Source: Candidatus Omnitrophota bacterium (GTDB lineage Bacteria > Omnitrophota > Gorgyraeia > Gorgyraeales > Gorgyraeaceae). Taken from it: DNA of 28,293 nt. The position numbers and the translations under genes were made by a program. The notes under the pieces are model-generated. The model did no database searches. It was not told the origin of the DNA and was given only the letters and a program-made list of their open reading frames with translations. Shown here in pieces: positions 1-10,680 of this stretch. The DNA is taken from the NCBI GenBank assembly GCA_003485765.1, contig DNHS01000011.1, forward strand, positions 161,751 through 190,043, in the 5' to 3' direction. Positions within the stretch are counted from its first letter, which is position 1; the number at the start of each line of letters is the position of its first letter.

Positions 1-1
1 T

Positions 2-3000
2 TTTCACCTGCAGGAATTAGAAGACTTCTACAAGGTTGTAAAAGACCGCGATATAGCAATGGTAACAAACGCCATATTTGAAATAGAAAAACGCAATGTA
101 AAACTCGCCACTCTTATACATGGAGGCTTCCATACCAAAGGTATCACTAAACTCCTAAAAGAAAAAGGCTATTCCTATATAATTGTATCCCCTTATTCCA
201 AGACTGATATTGATGAAGAAAATTACCACTTCTTATTATCAGGAAGGCGTAAACCTATAACAGAGCTGTTAAAACAACTTGATTTATCCAGGATAGTCAC
301 TAAAGCCTCAAAAACCTTAAGGGTACCATTAGCTTTTGATAGCGCGCTTCTAGAAGCTTTTAATGAACGAGTAGTTCCTGAAGTTGCAAGGATATGGGGT
401 TTATCAACAGAACAAGTTACGCCTCAAGGTATAGCTAGTAGAATAGGCGTGGCGTTAGCTGTAGAAGCTGGCGGAGATATAGCCAAGCTTGAAAAATGGA
501 GAAATCCTTTAGTAAAAGCAGATGTGAGAGTTACAGCTCAAGGCGCAATAATCTTAAAGCTTACTCCTAAAGACGGAGAACCTGAATATTTTAGGATAAC
601 TAAAGATAGGGTAGAATCAGCAACAGAAGCTGATTTTAAGGCTGGCAAGACAATTGCAGTTGCAAGAACAAAGCCTGCCGATAAAACAGATAAACTCACA
701 AATTATAGAACATATGCTGATGAGTTGGGCGTACCAGAATTGGCTGTGCTTGATGAAGCTGAAAAAACATATGATGAATGGGTATATCAAACACCAAGCG
801 TGCAATTAGGCACACATCAAGCTACAAAGAATTGGCTAAGTAAAATGCCTGCCACAGCAACTATAAGAGTTTATTTAACAGATAAAGATTTTATAGATGT
901 TGATGTTAATTTTATACCAAAACTTATTTCTCTTGCAGCTATACGAGTTGGCACGCTTAATGGTCAGGAAGCGCTATTTTTACTACATCCAGGCAATACC
1001 TATGTTAAAGCAGTTGATATGCCTTTTCTTGAGGCAGTAAAAACAATGAAAGGATTAGGAGAGAGCATAACAAATGAAGAGATTATACGGCTTATGTCTC
1101 CAGAAGAAATACATGATATAACAGTTGAGATGTCTATTAGCGATGAATTGATAGAAAGATATAAAGCAGAACTTAAAAGATTTGGCGGAACAGAAACAGA
1201 GAAAAGAGAGATGGAAGATTCTCTATCAGCTTTGGAAAAAAATCGCAACGCAACAGGCCTTATGGATGCCTATCGAGTCGTACATAGCACAACTCGTGGC
1301 CCTGGAAAAGGAGGCATCCGTTTTACGCATCATGGTGATTTTGGGACAGTAAGAACATTAGCAGCTATTATGGCATGGAAATGCGCATTAGCTGGTATTC
1401 CATATGGTGGAGCAAAGGCAGAGTGTGTTTTTATTCTTAAATTGCCTAATGGCGAATCTATTAAGATAGACCCAAGGTTACTTCCTTTAAAAGACAAAGC
1501 AAAAGTTGATCGGAGCCTTGCCCGCGGAGAAAAAGGCACAAAAGGGCTCGCGCATATAATAGGGCCATTACGAGATGTGCCTGCCGGCGATGTAAATACA
1601 AGCGCTTTTGATATGGGCATTATACTGGATGAAATATTAAGGATTTGCGTAGAAAATGACACGAAAGATATAGATGGGATACCTGTGCCGCTTGAAGTAT
1701 TAAGAGAAGCAAAAATGGCAATAAAAGAAGATTTTGACCCAACCAAGACTTATTATGTAGATGCCATAATGGATGCATTTAAGCAAGGTAGAATTAAGTC
1801 AGTAGCTCTTATGAGCCTGATAACTGGCAAACCATTTACAATGGATGGTGAACCGACAAGGGATTTAGCACATGATTGGGCAGGGGGTCATGCATATAGG
1901 AATGATGCTACAGGAGTTACGCAGGCGCGTATAACAAAACATGCAATAGATAGTGGCATAGTCAAAGATAAAACAAGATACGATGGCAAGTTATTTACAG
2001 AGATAGAAGGCGCTACTGCTTCTTATCAAGGGTTTGGCAATGTTGGCATACCTGCTGCGTTAGAATCTCATATGTTAGGTGTTAAAGTAATGGGTTTAAG
2101 CGATGTAAGCGGTAGTATTTATGTTACAGATGGGCAACTTCCCGTAGATAAGATAGTAGCATGGTTTAAAGCTAGACAAAAACCTTTGCTATACGATTGG
2201 TATAAAGAAGAAGGTGCGAAGTTAGGTGTTAAACATGATAGCGAAGGGAACTTTGTTTTATTTATGGATGTTGATATGATCTTTCCAGATGCAAAAGAAG
2301 GCCAGCTTACAGGAGACAACGCAGATAATGTCAAGGCTATTATTGTAAGCGAAGGCGCCAATGCGCCAACAACGCCAGAAGCTGATAAGATATTTCAAGC
2401 CAAAGGTATTAGAGTGATACCTGATTTTCTAGCTAATGGCGGTGGCGTTATAGGTTCATATTTTGAATGGCTGCAAACTTTAACTATTACATTAGAGGAG
2501 CTTAAAACTGCTACGCAAGAAGAAATGTATAAGCAAGGGAAAAGGCAGGTTGTAGAAATATCAAATAAGGCATTGGATAGCATGATACAGTATTGTATTG
2601 ATAACAAAATTCCTTTTACGCAATTGCGGCAAGTTGCCATTATTTTAGCAATAAAAAAGATACTCAAACCAGAAGATTTTGCAGAACATACGGAGTTAGC
2701 AGGAAAAGTTGTGGTTGGCAGCGACCAAGATGGCAAGCCTACTACAAAATCGGCAGCGAGTTTGTTATCAAAACAAGGTGAAGAGCTTCCTGTTAGCGCA
2801 AGGATAATAGCTTTGGCGCATGAGATTTTTGCTGATCCAGAAATTCTCGCCAATCTCACTAAAGATACCCTTGCAGCAGTAGCGCTTCAATATGGTTTGT
2901 CTCGCGGCCATCCTATACTGCTTAATTACCTATCAGGTATGCTTGGTAAGGAAGGCATAACTGCTCACCCTGATACTGATGTGGTTATACTTGATGGCAT

Positions 3001-6000
3001 CACAGACGCAGAACATATCTTAGCAAAATTATTAATAACTAAAGATGATACAGTTGTTTATCAGGCAGGCAGTTTATCCGAACAAGATAAAGATATTTAT
3101 AAATATTACGGCGCAGAATTAATAGAAATAGATCTTTCAACTATTGAAGGAGTAGCTGAATTAGAAAAGAAATTAAAAAGTGAAAAAATAAGCGCGGCAA
3201 AGCTTAAATTTATCCAGGTTCTTTCTGATACAGAGGAAGGCGCTGAGGCATTATCTCAAGATACAAGGAATAAACTCATAGATTTGGCTAAAAAATATGA
3301 TTTACTTTTAGTTGAAGATGGCAGATATCGCCAATCTGTCTTATCAAATAAGGCCAATAGTTTAAAAGCATTGGATGGAAAAGGCCCAGAAAGCAGGGTT
3401 ATCCAGCTGCGTAATCTTTCTAGGCTTTTTGGGAAGGAAGCTGAGTTGGGATGCGCTTATCTTGTGATGCCTTCGCAGTTCGCAGTAAAAGCGGAAGCTG
3501 CAAAATCTTCTATAACACTTCATCCTAATGGGTTAGTACAGGCTATCGTTTACAAAGAATTATTAAACCAATACGGTTCTCAAAAGTTTAAATTTTCTCC
3601 ACTAACCGATGAGGAAAAAAATCCACAATTATCTCAATGGTTAAGCGATAAATTATCTGATTATGGAAAAAATGTTAAACTTTCAGAAATAAGAAGAATA
3701 CTCAAGCTTATGAATATTGAAGGATTGGTATCGTTCGCGGGAGGCATGCCTGCCATAGAATTATTTCCTTACGAAGATACTGAAAGGCTTATTGCAGATT
3801 TTAGCGCGGATGAATGGAAAGTAGCATTAGGCAAGTCTCATGCTCAGGGATTAGAGATGCTTCGCAGGTTGTTGGCAGAGCGGTTAAATAAAGAAAATAA
3901 TCTTGAAGATAGGCAATCTTTAACTGAAAAAAATATTATTATTACAGAAGGCTCGCAGGATGGACTTGATCTTTTAGGCTGGTTAGTGAGAGGTATTTCA
4001 GATGAAAGACCTGATAGGAATAATGTAGTTATAACGCAGAAACCTACATATCTCGGTTTTATGAGCGCCGCAGAACCTTATGGCTGCAAAACTAATCCGT
4101 ATGATTTAAATAGTTTAGAAGGCCTTCAGAAACTTTATGATGATTTGAATAGCAAAAGAGATACTCATGAACCATTACCCTCTTTAATATATGTGATGCC
4201 TACGTTTGGTAATCCAAACGGCGATGTCATGAGCCTTGAAGCAAGGGAGAGGCTTTTAGAAATAGCAAATGAATTTGAAATAATGATTGCCGAAGATAAT
4301 CCTTACGGCGCTCTTAGATATAATGAAGAGTCTTACCAGCCAACCTTACTTGAGTTATCAAAGGCGGATAAATATGATAAAGTCAGGGTCATATATCTTG
4401 GCACAGTTTCAAAAACATTTACCCCCGGCATGAGAATCGGCTGGACAGTCGCTCCTGAAGCAATAATAAATAAGCTTACAGAATATAAAGAAGCTACTGC
4501 CGGCGGAGCTAATCCTTTAAACCAGCTATTGGCAGCTAAATTTATAACTACCGGCCTTATTGATACGCATGTCAAAGATGTGTTGATAGCTGAATATTCA
4601 AAAAGGCGCGCTGCAATGATAGCAGCGCTTGAGAAATATATGCCGGAAGGCGTAAGCTGGACAGAAGGACACGGTGGATACTTTATTTGGGTTACCTTGC
4701 CTGAAAAAATTAATACAGAGGCATTGCTAGTTGAAATGACAGACAAAGATAGAGTTGGCATAAAACTTGGTTTTGTGCCTGGCTGGCCTTTTTTAGGAGG
4801 GTCTAATCAGCTTCGCCTGTCATTCCCTACCAATTCTCCTAAAGTCATAGACGCTGGTATTCAAGCTTTAGCTGTTGCTATAAAAGATAAATTAGGGATT
4901 CTTGCAGAAACTGGCGGCGGGGCAGCAGCAGAGGATGATATCGTAGGCATAGCTTTGGATAATATTGTAAGTAAGATAGCTAGGGTTAGTGATCGTGACG
5001 CAGCAGTTCAATTGTTAAAGGATAATAATGGCCCTGCCCATGCCTACTTTAGGTATTCTATAGCTAGATCAGTCGCGCAGATATTAAAGGAAAGACTAAA
5101 AAGCGGTTTAGTCCAAGTGTATCTTTTTGAAAGAGAAGATTATGATTCTACAGCTTTGATAGGGGATGATATTGATATTACGGTATATCTAGAGGATGAT
5201 GTTAATAAAGAAGATCTCAGAGATTTTCTAACCTCTCTAGATGAAGTTCTTGTGAGAGCTTATATAGATTTAGGTGTAGATTTCAGTAATGGCGCATTGC
5301 TACAACCACGTATTATTAATAGAGAAGATGTTAAACAAGGAAGAGAATTTACCGCTTTTTTACAAGATGCAAATATAATGACTACGTTAGCGCCTCTGCC
5401 TATGCTAGCTTCAGATGTAACAGCAGCCCGCGGCGGAGATAAAGGCGTTATAACTAAAGAAGAACATGAAGCTATGAGAGGTTTCCTCAAGAAAGCTGAT
5501 GCTCATAATGAGAAATATGCAAGGCATGACATGGAAGAGAAATTTGATGTAAGAGGGAAAATCCGCGTATATTCTGTGCCAGGCATGTTTAATGCTACTG
5601 GTTTTAAAGGCCATTATGCTATCAGAGACGGGATAGTATATATTGATAAAGATATTTTAGAAGGAAAAGATGGGGAGCTGTATTTACGGCATGAAATATT
5701 TGAGCTTGAACAAATACTGAACTTTGGTAGAACAAAGTTTCAAGGAGTTAAAGGTAAAAGAATAAGTGAACAGGAAATACGCGCTAAATTAGTTAAATGG
5801 CTGGACGAAGAAGGGCCTATTGGAGAAGTCAGGGCTATATTGCTAAAATTCCATAACCAAGCGCCTGAACTACCTGACGAAGATCTAGAAATAATCGCTG
5901 ATGTTCCAGCATCTCGAGGCCAGGCTGTGACTAATCTAGTAGCTGCTACTACCGATGAGGCAAATATTAAAGCAGTGGTAAGCAATGTTTATGTTCCAAC

Positions 6001-9000
6001 TTACGGAACAGCTGGAAAAGATGTAGTGAAAGATTATATTAGCGGTAGAATAACTCTTCAAGATGCAACAACGCGCTTATCTGCAGCAAACGATAGTATT
6101 GCTGATGTAAATATAGCAAAAATCATACTTATCGCCGCTTACTTAGGAGCCAAACATAAATTATATGCACTTGGGCAGTCTGGAATCGAGGTGTATTTGT
6201 CAGGAACGCCAGCCAAAGACGCAAGGAGCTATATTCAAATGGATAGGAGAGATCTAACTCCTGAGCAGATACAAGCGATTCTGGAAGAGGCGGATACATT
6301 GGCAAAGTCAGCCCAAGCTGAAGAATTATCTGCTAGACCAGTCCGTGGGGCAGCAGCAGGAAGCGGCGCGGCAAACACAGGACTTGCGCCAACATATAGT
6401 TTTCTGAATGACCGTTTGAAGGATATGGATATAAGCGTAGATGGAAAAGGCCAGTTAACTTATTCAGAGGGTGCCAAATCAAGAGGCCTTAACAGGGATT
6501 ATGAGCAGGCAGGTATGCGCACTGTAGGTAATTTATTGGATAAGAAGGTTATTGGAAAATTAGCGCAGAATTTAGCAGAGTTTTTAGCTATAAAAGAGAC
6601 TGTTCTCTATAATATGATACACGGTCTTGTTCCAACGCCGCGGCAGAAAATTCAAGAAATTTCGCCTGGCGGTTCAAAAAAAGGCTGGAGCACATTAAAT
6701 TTTACTGCGTTTGGCTCAGAGCTTAAAGAATTTCCAGACGGAGAAATTGTAAAGACTACAGGGCATTTTAATGCGCAGACTGATATTCAACAGGTAGGGC
6801 AGGGTGAATTTATCTCACTGCAAATAAAATATGATGTCGCAGGGAATCCCGTAGAAAGCAGGGCTCAATACCTGAAACCAGGGGATATATTCTATGCGCT
6901 GGCAGGGTATTTCCATGTAACAATTCCGGTTGGAGAAGGGCCTCATTCTTTCTTTGATATAGGATATGCGGATGGCAAATATAAAGAAGCAAAATATGAC
7001 TGGCCGAATGGCACGCCTGCGCCGTATTTATTTGTGAACAGGGATGGCAAAATAACAATGGTTTTAAACCCTGATTATAAAGGTAAGGACGTTTCTCCTA
7101 TTCAATGGTATACTGCAGATAAGCTCCCAGAGGCACAAGGCCAGATTAGCCTCATAGACCTTTACGCTAGGGCTAATGAGCCTGGGATGGCTAAGATTTT
7201 AGATGCAATTGAAAAAGGCATGCTTCCTGCTGGCATTGTAGCGCAGAGGCCTGCAAATGTAGCTGAAGAAGTGCGTATTTTAACAGACAATGGCCAGATG
7301 CTTAGATTTGGGACAAGCGGGTTAAGAGAATTTGTTAAGAACATGCAAGATAGAAAGGTATATACAACCTGTATTGGTTGGATTGAATACGCGGAAAGTC
7401 TTAGAGAGCTCGATGTTAATTCAGAAGACCCAGAGATGAAAACCATATATCTTGCTGAAGATTTACGTTATTCAAGCCCGCGTTTCGCAAGGGCTTTTGC
7501 CCGCGCTGCTTATGATAAGGGGTATACTGTAAAGTATATAGGAAAGATTCCAACTCCTGTAGGAGCTTATTATTCGCAATACGCAGGCAAAAAGCAGGGC
7601 CTTTTTATCATGATTACAGGCAGTCATATTCCTTCGGATCAGTATGATCCTGAGAGGGACCAGAATGGCATTAAATTTTATATGAGAGGAAGAGAGGTTT
7701 TGAATTCTGACGTGCCGCTTATTTATAAGAACATAGAAACTGCAAAAGAGAGAATTTATGGGATGTCAGAAGAAGAAGCAAAAAAGATGTGGAATCCTGA
7801 CGGAAGCTTTGTTGATGAAACAGATCATCTTGATTATTCTATAGACCAAAAAGACGTAGAAGATCTTTTCATTAAGCGTTATGTAGATTTCTTCGGCGCT
7901 GACGCTTATAAAGGTAAAAAGATTTTAATATGGCAGCATACTTCTGTTGCCCGCGATTTTATGAAAAGATTATTCGAGGCCTTGGGGGCTCAGGTTGTTA
8001 CAGTTGACAGAAGAGAAGAATTTTATGCCATGGATACAGAAGATATCAAGCCTGAACAACAGAAACTCATGAATGAATTAGCTGAGAAGGAATATCTATG
8101 GCCTGATGGTACAACGAGCAGGCCGTTCCGCGTAGCTAGCGCAGATGGCGATGGAGACAGGCCGGTTTATACAGATGAGAAGGGTAATTTTATATTCGGC
8201 GATAGGCTCAATATGCCAACCATTGAGATACTGGGTATTAAAGCGTGCGCTGCTCCTATTAGCGTAAGCAGGGCTGTTACAAGAAAATTGGAAGAATTGG
8301 GTGTCTTATTTCTAAGGACTAAAATTGGCTCTCCGATAGTAATTAAAGCTATGGAATTTTTAGCTGAGCATGGATTTGTAAATATTGATGCATTTGAAGT
8401 TAACGGAGGGAACCTGCTTGGAACTGATATAAGATTGCCTAACGGACGCGTATTAAAAAAACTTGCAACAAGGGATGCTTTTCTGCCTCAAGTCTGCGCT
8501 GATTTATTAGCAATTAAGAGAGGCGTTATGCCATCAGAAGTTTTTGCTGAATATGAAGATTTTCAAAATTATTCATTACTAAGAGATTTGGTTGCCCCTG
8601 ATTTTATGGCAGCCGTAATTAACAGGTTAGCGCCAAGTGATTCAAAAATAAGGGAAGTGAAATTCCTTGAAGATGGAAAAGTAGAGGTTGTTTATTATGT
8701 AGATCAAGAGGAAGGGCCAAAAAGAGCGGCTGAAGGCGATATAAAAATACTGGACGAAGAGAGCGATTCGAAAATTATTGCAGAGCTTAAGGAAAAAAGA
8801 GATTTTCTGCAAAGATTTTTTAATGAGAGAGAACATAAAGGAGAAAGGTTATTCGGGAAGATAGTTGAAATGAATTTTATTGATGGGATACAGCTTTTCT
8901 TTGCAAGTAAAGATAGAGGGCATATCAGAGGGTCGAGCAATTCTCCGCAGTTCAGATTTTATCCAGAAGTTATAAAGGGAGACTTAAGTGTTAAGGAGGC

Positions 9001-10660
9001 TAAAAATAGAGCTGTCTTAATGGCAGAGGCATGCTGTAAAGACGGCGCATTAGGGGATGAATGGCCTATTCTTATGCAGCTTATAGAAGCAGTAGAGCGC
9101 GAGGCTTTAACAAGTCCTACGAATGAGCCTGCATCTGATGTCATAAAATGGCTTAATCAAGCCGGCACAAAAGTGCCAAAACTCCTTGTTATAAATTCAG
9201 AAGGAAAAGCCCAAGAACTGCCTATCAGTGAAATTATAAAGGCTGTGCAAAGCAATACTGCTGTTTGGTCTAAGCTTAGTAAAGGCGGTTTTGCTATAGA
9301 GTTGTCTAGTTTAAATCAGGCAATAGCTAAATTTAAAGAGAGCCCTATGCCGTTAAAGATACATTGTGGAATCCAGCATTATGACTGGGGCGAACGGGGC
9401 GATACAGCTTTTATACCAGCGCTTCTCAGGATAGATAACAGCGATGGAAAACCTTTTGCAGAACTTTGGATAGGCGCTCATCCATCGTTACCAGCCAAAG
9501 CAAATGTTGCGCGCATTGAGATTAATTTAAATGATTTAATAAGCGGCGCTGCAGATGAGATTCTAGGAAAAGAAGTTGCAGAACAATTGAATAGACAATT
9601 ACCGTATCTATTGAAAGTTTTGGCTGCAGGGAAAATGCTTTCTATTCAAGCTCATCCGAATAGGGAACAAGCGCAGGCAGGTTTTGAGCGAGAAAATGCA
9701 GAAGATATTTCTATCAGAGCTTTTAATCGTAATTATAAGGACGCAAATCATAAGCCAGAGATTATAGTAGCTATAAAAGATTTTTATGCCTTAAATGGAT
9801 TCAGGCCTTTGGAAGAAATAGCAGGATTATTATTGGACGATATCGTAGAAATGTATGATATCATGCCAGAGTTTAGGCAGAGATTAAAAACTATAAATCA
9901 AGATACGGAGCAGAAAAAGCAATTAATAAAAGAATTGTATTCTAAAATTATGGTTATGTCTCAAGAAGAAGTAGACATAATACTTACTTCATTGGTCAGT
10001 AGACTTAAAACCCAGAATGAGTTGTATCCTTTTAATAAAGATAACCGGGAGTTTTGGGTCCTAAAAGCCGATGAACAATATACTAAAGATGGCCATATTG
10101 ATAGGGGAATATTTTCTATTTATTTGTTAAATTTTATTCATCTAAGGCATGGAGAGGCAATGTATCTAGGCGCAGGAGAGCTTCATGCTTATTTAGAAGG
10201 CGTGGGCATGGAGTGCATGGCGAATTCCGACAATGTGTTGCGAGGCGGTCTTACGCCTAAATACGTAGATGCTTCGGAGCTTCTAAAAGTTCTTACCTTT
10301 AATAGCGGAAAGCCAGAAATATTAAGAGCCAGGCAAATTTCTTCTTCAGAAGCTCTGTATGATACACCTGCGGAAGAATTTGCATTGAGTGTTATTGATG
10401 TTACTCCAGGTAAACCGCACAAAAATTCAGATGTTCATAGCGCTGATGCACTCATAGTATTAGAAGGCAATGTAGAGGTTAAAGCCAAAGGAAAGACTTT
10501 AAGCTTGAAAAAAGGAGATACTGTTATTATCCCGGCTATTTTAGGCGAATATGAAATAACAGGTCAGGGTAAATTATATAAAACATCTGTTCCGTTAAAA
10601 GCTGCTACGATTCTAGAAGATACAAGGAGAAGTACCTCTACTGCAGCTTCGAATTTATAA
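2..10660 (+). CDS. Giant multi-enzyme protein (5' partial): glutamate dehydrogenase, two aminotransferase domains, cupin PGI, phosphomannomutase, mannose-6-P isomerase
   Basis: The frame is open to the window edge, and the first ATG (59) has no ribosome binding site, so the true start lies upstream. Residues below count from that ATG. Residues 1-95 are an unrecognised segment with HGGFHT. About 400-900 is Glu/Leu dehydrogenase: GPGKGG (414), PYGGAK, and the Rossmann motif GFGNVG (658-663). About 925-1185 is an aminotransferase-like domain with Arg1122 where the PLP lysine belongs. About 1185-1612 is a complete class I aminotransferase of the 2-aminoadipate/MocR type, with EDNPYG and SKTFTPG (Lys1452). 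About 1640-1785 carries GDDID (1702-1706), resembling a nucleotidyltransferase. About 1796-1950 contains HEIFELE (1878). About 2115-2390 is a cupin-type phosphoglucose isomerase. About 2410-3030 is phosphogluco/phosphomannomutase, with catalytic Ser2522, metal loop DGDGDR (2696-2701) and C-terminal phosphate loop RGSSNS (2957). About 3097-3520 is type I mannose-6-phosphate isomerase, with zinc-site motifs SIQAHP (3195), HKPE (3231) and ELHAY (His3376). Ala/Gly-rich linkers sit at 1617, 1788 and 2093. Domain calls are firm for GDH, the second aminotransferase, PGM and PMI. Cellular location is unknown because the N-terminus is missing. Confidence 0.92.
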   Translation, partial: FHLQELEDFYKVVKDRDIAMVTNAIFEIEKRNVKLATLIHGGFHTKGITKLLKEKGYSYIIVSPYSKTDIDEENYHFLLSGRRKPITELLKQLDLSRIVTKASKTLRVPLAFDSALLEAFNERVVPEVARIWGLSTEQVTPQGIASRIGVALAVEAGGDIAKLEKWRNPLVKADVRVTAQGAIILKLTPKDGEPEYFRITKDRVESATEADFKAGKTIAVARTKPADKTDKLTNYRTYADELGVPELAVLDEAEKTYDEWVYQTPSVQLGTHQATKNWLSKMPATATIRVYLTDKDFIDVDVNFIPKLISLAAIRVGTLNGQEALFLLHPGNTYVKAVDMPFLEAVKTMKGLGESITNEEIIRLMSPEEIHDITVEMSISDELIERYKAELKRFGGTETEKREMEDSLSALEKNRNATGLMDAYRVVHSTTRGPGKGGIRFTHHGDFGTVRTLAAIMAWKCALAGIPYGGAKAECVFILKLPNGESIKIDPRLLPLKDKAKVDRSLARGEKGTKGLAHIIGPLRDVPAGDVNTSAFDMGIILDEILRICVENDTKDIDGIPVPLEVLREAKMAIKEDFDPTKTYYVDAIMDAFKQGRIKSVALMSLITGKPFTMDGEPTRDLAHDWAGGHAYRNDATGVTQARITKHAIDSGIVKDKTRYDGKLFTEIEGATASYQGFGNVGIPAALESHMLGVKVMGLSDVSGSIYVTDGQLPVDKIVAWFKARQKPLLYDWYKEEGAKLGVKHDSEGNFVLFMDVDMIFPDAKEGQLTGDNADNVKAIIVSEGANAPTTPEADKIFQAKGIRVIPDFLANGGGVIGSYFEWLQTLTITLEELKTATQEEMYKQGKRQVVEISNKALDSMIQYCIDNKIPFTQLRQVAIILAIKKILKPEDFAEHTELAGKVVVGSDQDGKPTTKSAASLLSKQGEELPVSARIIALAHEIFADPEILANLTKDTLAAVALQYGLSRGHPILLNYLSGMLGKEGITAHPDTDVVILDGITDAEHILAKLLITKDDTVVYQAGSLSEQDKDIYKYYGAELIEIDLSTIEGVAELEKKLKSEKISAAKLKFIQVLSDTEEGAEALSQDTRNKLIDLAKKYDLLLVEDGRYRQSVLSNKANSLKALDGKGPESRVIQLRNLSRLFGKEAELGCAYLVMPSQFAVKAEAAKSSITLHPNGLVQAIVYKELLNQYGSQKFKFSPLTDEEKNPQLSQWLSDKLSDYGKNVKLSEIRRILKLMNIEGLVSFAGGMPAIELFPYEDTERLIADFSADEWKVALGKSHAQGLEMLRRLLAERLNKENNLEDRQSLTEKNIIITEGSQDGLDLLGWLVRGISDERPDRNNVVITQKPTYLGFMSAAEPYGCKTNPYDLNSLEGLQKLYDDLNSKRDTHEPLPSLIYVMPTFGNPNGDVMSLEARERLLEIANEFEIMIAEDNPYGALRYNEESYQPTLLELSKADKYDKVRVIYLGTVSKTFTPGMRIGWTVAPEAIINKLTEYKEATAGGANPLNQLLAAKFITTGLIDTHVKDVLIAEYSKRRAAMIAALEKYMPEGVSWTEGHGGYFIWVTLPEKINTEALLVEMTDKDRVGIKLGFVPGWPFLGGSNQLRLSFPTNSPKVIDAGIQALAVAIKDKLGILAETGGGAAAEDDIVGIALDNIVSKIARVSDRDAAVQLLKDNNGPAHAYFRYSIARSVAQILKERLKSGLVQVYLFEREDYDSTALIGDDIDITVYLEDDVNKEDLRDFLTSLDEVLVRAYIDLGVDFSNGALLQPRIINREDVKQGREFTAFLQDANIMTTLAPLPMLASDVTAARGGDKGVITKEEHEAMRGFLKKADAHNEKYARHDMEEKFDVRGKIRVYSVPGMFNATGFKGHYAIRDGIVYIDKDILEGKDGELYLRHEIFELEQILNFGRTKFQGVKGKRISEQEIRAKLVKWLDEEGPIGEVRAILLKFHNQAPELPDEDLEIIADVPASRGQAVTNLVAATTDEANIKAVVSNVYVPTYGTAGKDVVKDYISGRITLQDATTRLSAANDSIADVNIAKIILIAAYLGAKHKLYALGQSGIEVYLSGTPAKDARSYIQMDRRDLTPEQIQAILEEADTLAKSAQAEELSARPVRGAAAGSGAANTGLAPTYSFLNDRLKDMDISVDGKGQLTYSEGAKSRGLNRDYEQAGMRTVGNLLDKKVIGKLAQNLAEFLAIKETVLYNMIHGLVPTPRQKIQEISPGGSKKGWSTLNFTAFGSELKEFPDGEIVKTTGHFNAQTDIQQVGQGEFISLQIKYDVAGNPVESRAQYLKPGDIFYALAGYFHVTIPVGEGPHSFFDIGYADGKYKEAKYDWPNGTPAPYLFVNRDGKITMVLNPDYKGKDVSPIQWYTADKLPEAQGQISLIDLYARANEPGMAKILDAIEKGMLPAGIVAQRPANVAEEVRILTDNGQMLRFGTSGLREFVKNMQDRKVYTTCIGWIEYAESLRELDVNSEDPEMKTIYLAEDLRYSSPRFARAFARAAYDKGYTVKYIGKIPTPVGAYYSQYAGKKQGLFIMITGSHIPSDQYDPERDQNGIKFYMRGREVLNSDVPLIYKNIETAKERIYGMSEEEAKKMWNPDGSFVDETDHLDYSIDQKDVEDLFIKRYVDFFGADAYKGKKILIWQHTSVARDFMKRLFEALGAQVVTVDRREEFYAMDTEDIKPEQQKLMNELAEKEYLWPDGTTSRPFRVASADGDGDRPVYTDEKGNFIFGDRLNMPTIEILGIKACAAPISVSRAVTRKLEELGVLFLRTKIGSPIVIKAMEFLAEHGFVNIDAFEVNGGNLLGTDIRLPNGRVLKKLATRDAFLPQVCADLLAIKRGVMPSEVFAEYEDFQNYSLLRDLVAPDFMAAVINRLAPSDSKIREVKFLEDGKVEVVYYVDQEEGPKRAAEGDIKILDEESDSKIIAELKEKRDFLQRFFNEREHKGERLFGKIVEMNFIDGIQLFFASKDRGHIRGSSNSPQFRFYPEVIKGDLSVKEAKNRAVLMAEACCKDGALGDEWPILMQLIEAVEREALTSPTNEPASDVIKWLNQAGTKVPKLLVINSEGKAQELPISEIIKAVQSNTAVWSKLSKGGFAIELSSLNQAIAKFKESPMPLKIHCGIQHYDWGERGDTAFIPALLRIDNSDGKPFAELWIGAHPSLPAKANVARIEINLNDLISGAADEILGKEVAEQLNRQLPYLLKVLAAGKMLSIQAHPNREQAQAGFERENAEDISIRAFNRNYKDANHKPEIIVAIKDFYALNGFRPLEEIAGLLLDDIVEMYDIMPEFRQRLKTINQDTEQKKQLIKELYSKIMVMSQEEVDIILTSLVSRLKTQNELYPFNKDNREFWVLKADEQYTKDGHIDRGIFSIYLLNFIHLRHGEAMYLGAGELHAYLEGVGMECMANSDNVLRGGLTPKYVDASELLKVLTFNSGKPEILRARQISSSEALYDTPAEEFALSVIDVTPGKPHKNSDVHSADALIVLEGNVEVKAKGKTLSLKKGDTVIIPAILGEYEITGQGKLYKTSVPLKAATILEDTRRSTSTAASNL

Positions 10661-10680
10661 TCGAGTATAAAGACTCTACA

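Noticed and set aside
59..61. ATG at 59 as the true start of the first giant gene
   Set aside because: The frame stays open to base 2, the upstream codons read as protein-like sequence, and there is no ribosome binding site before 59.
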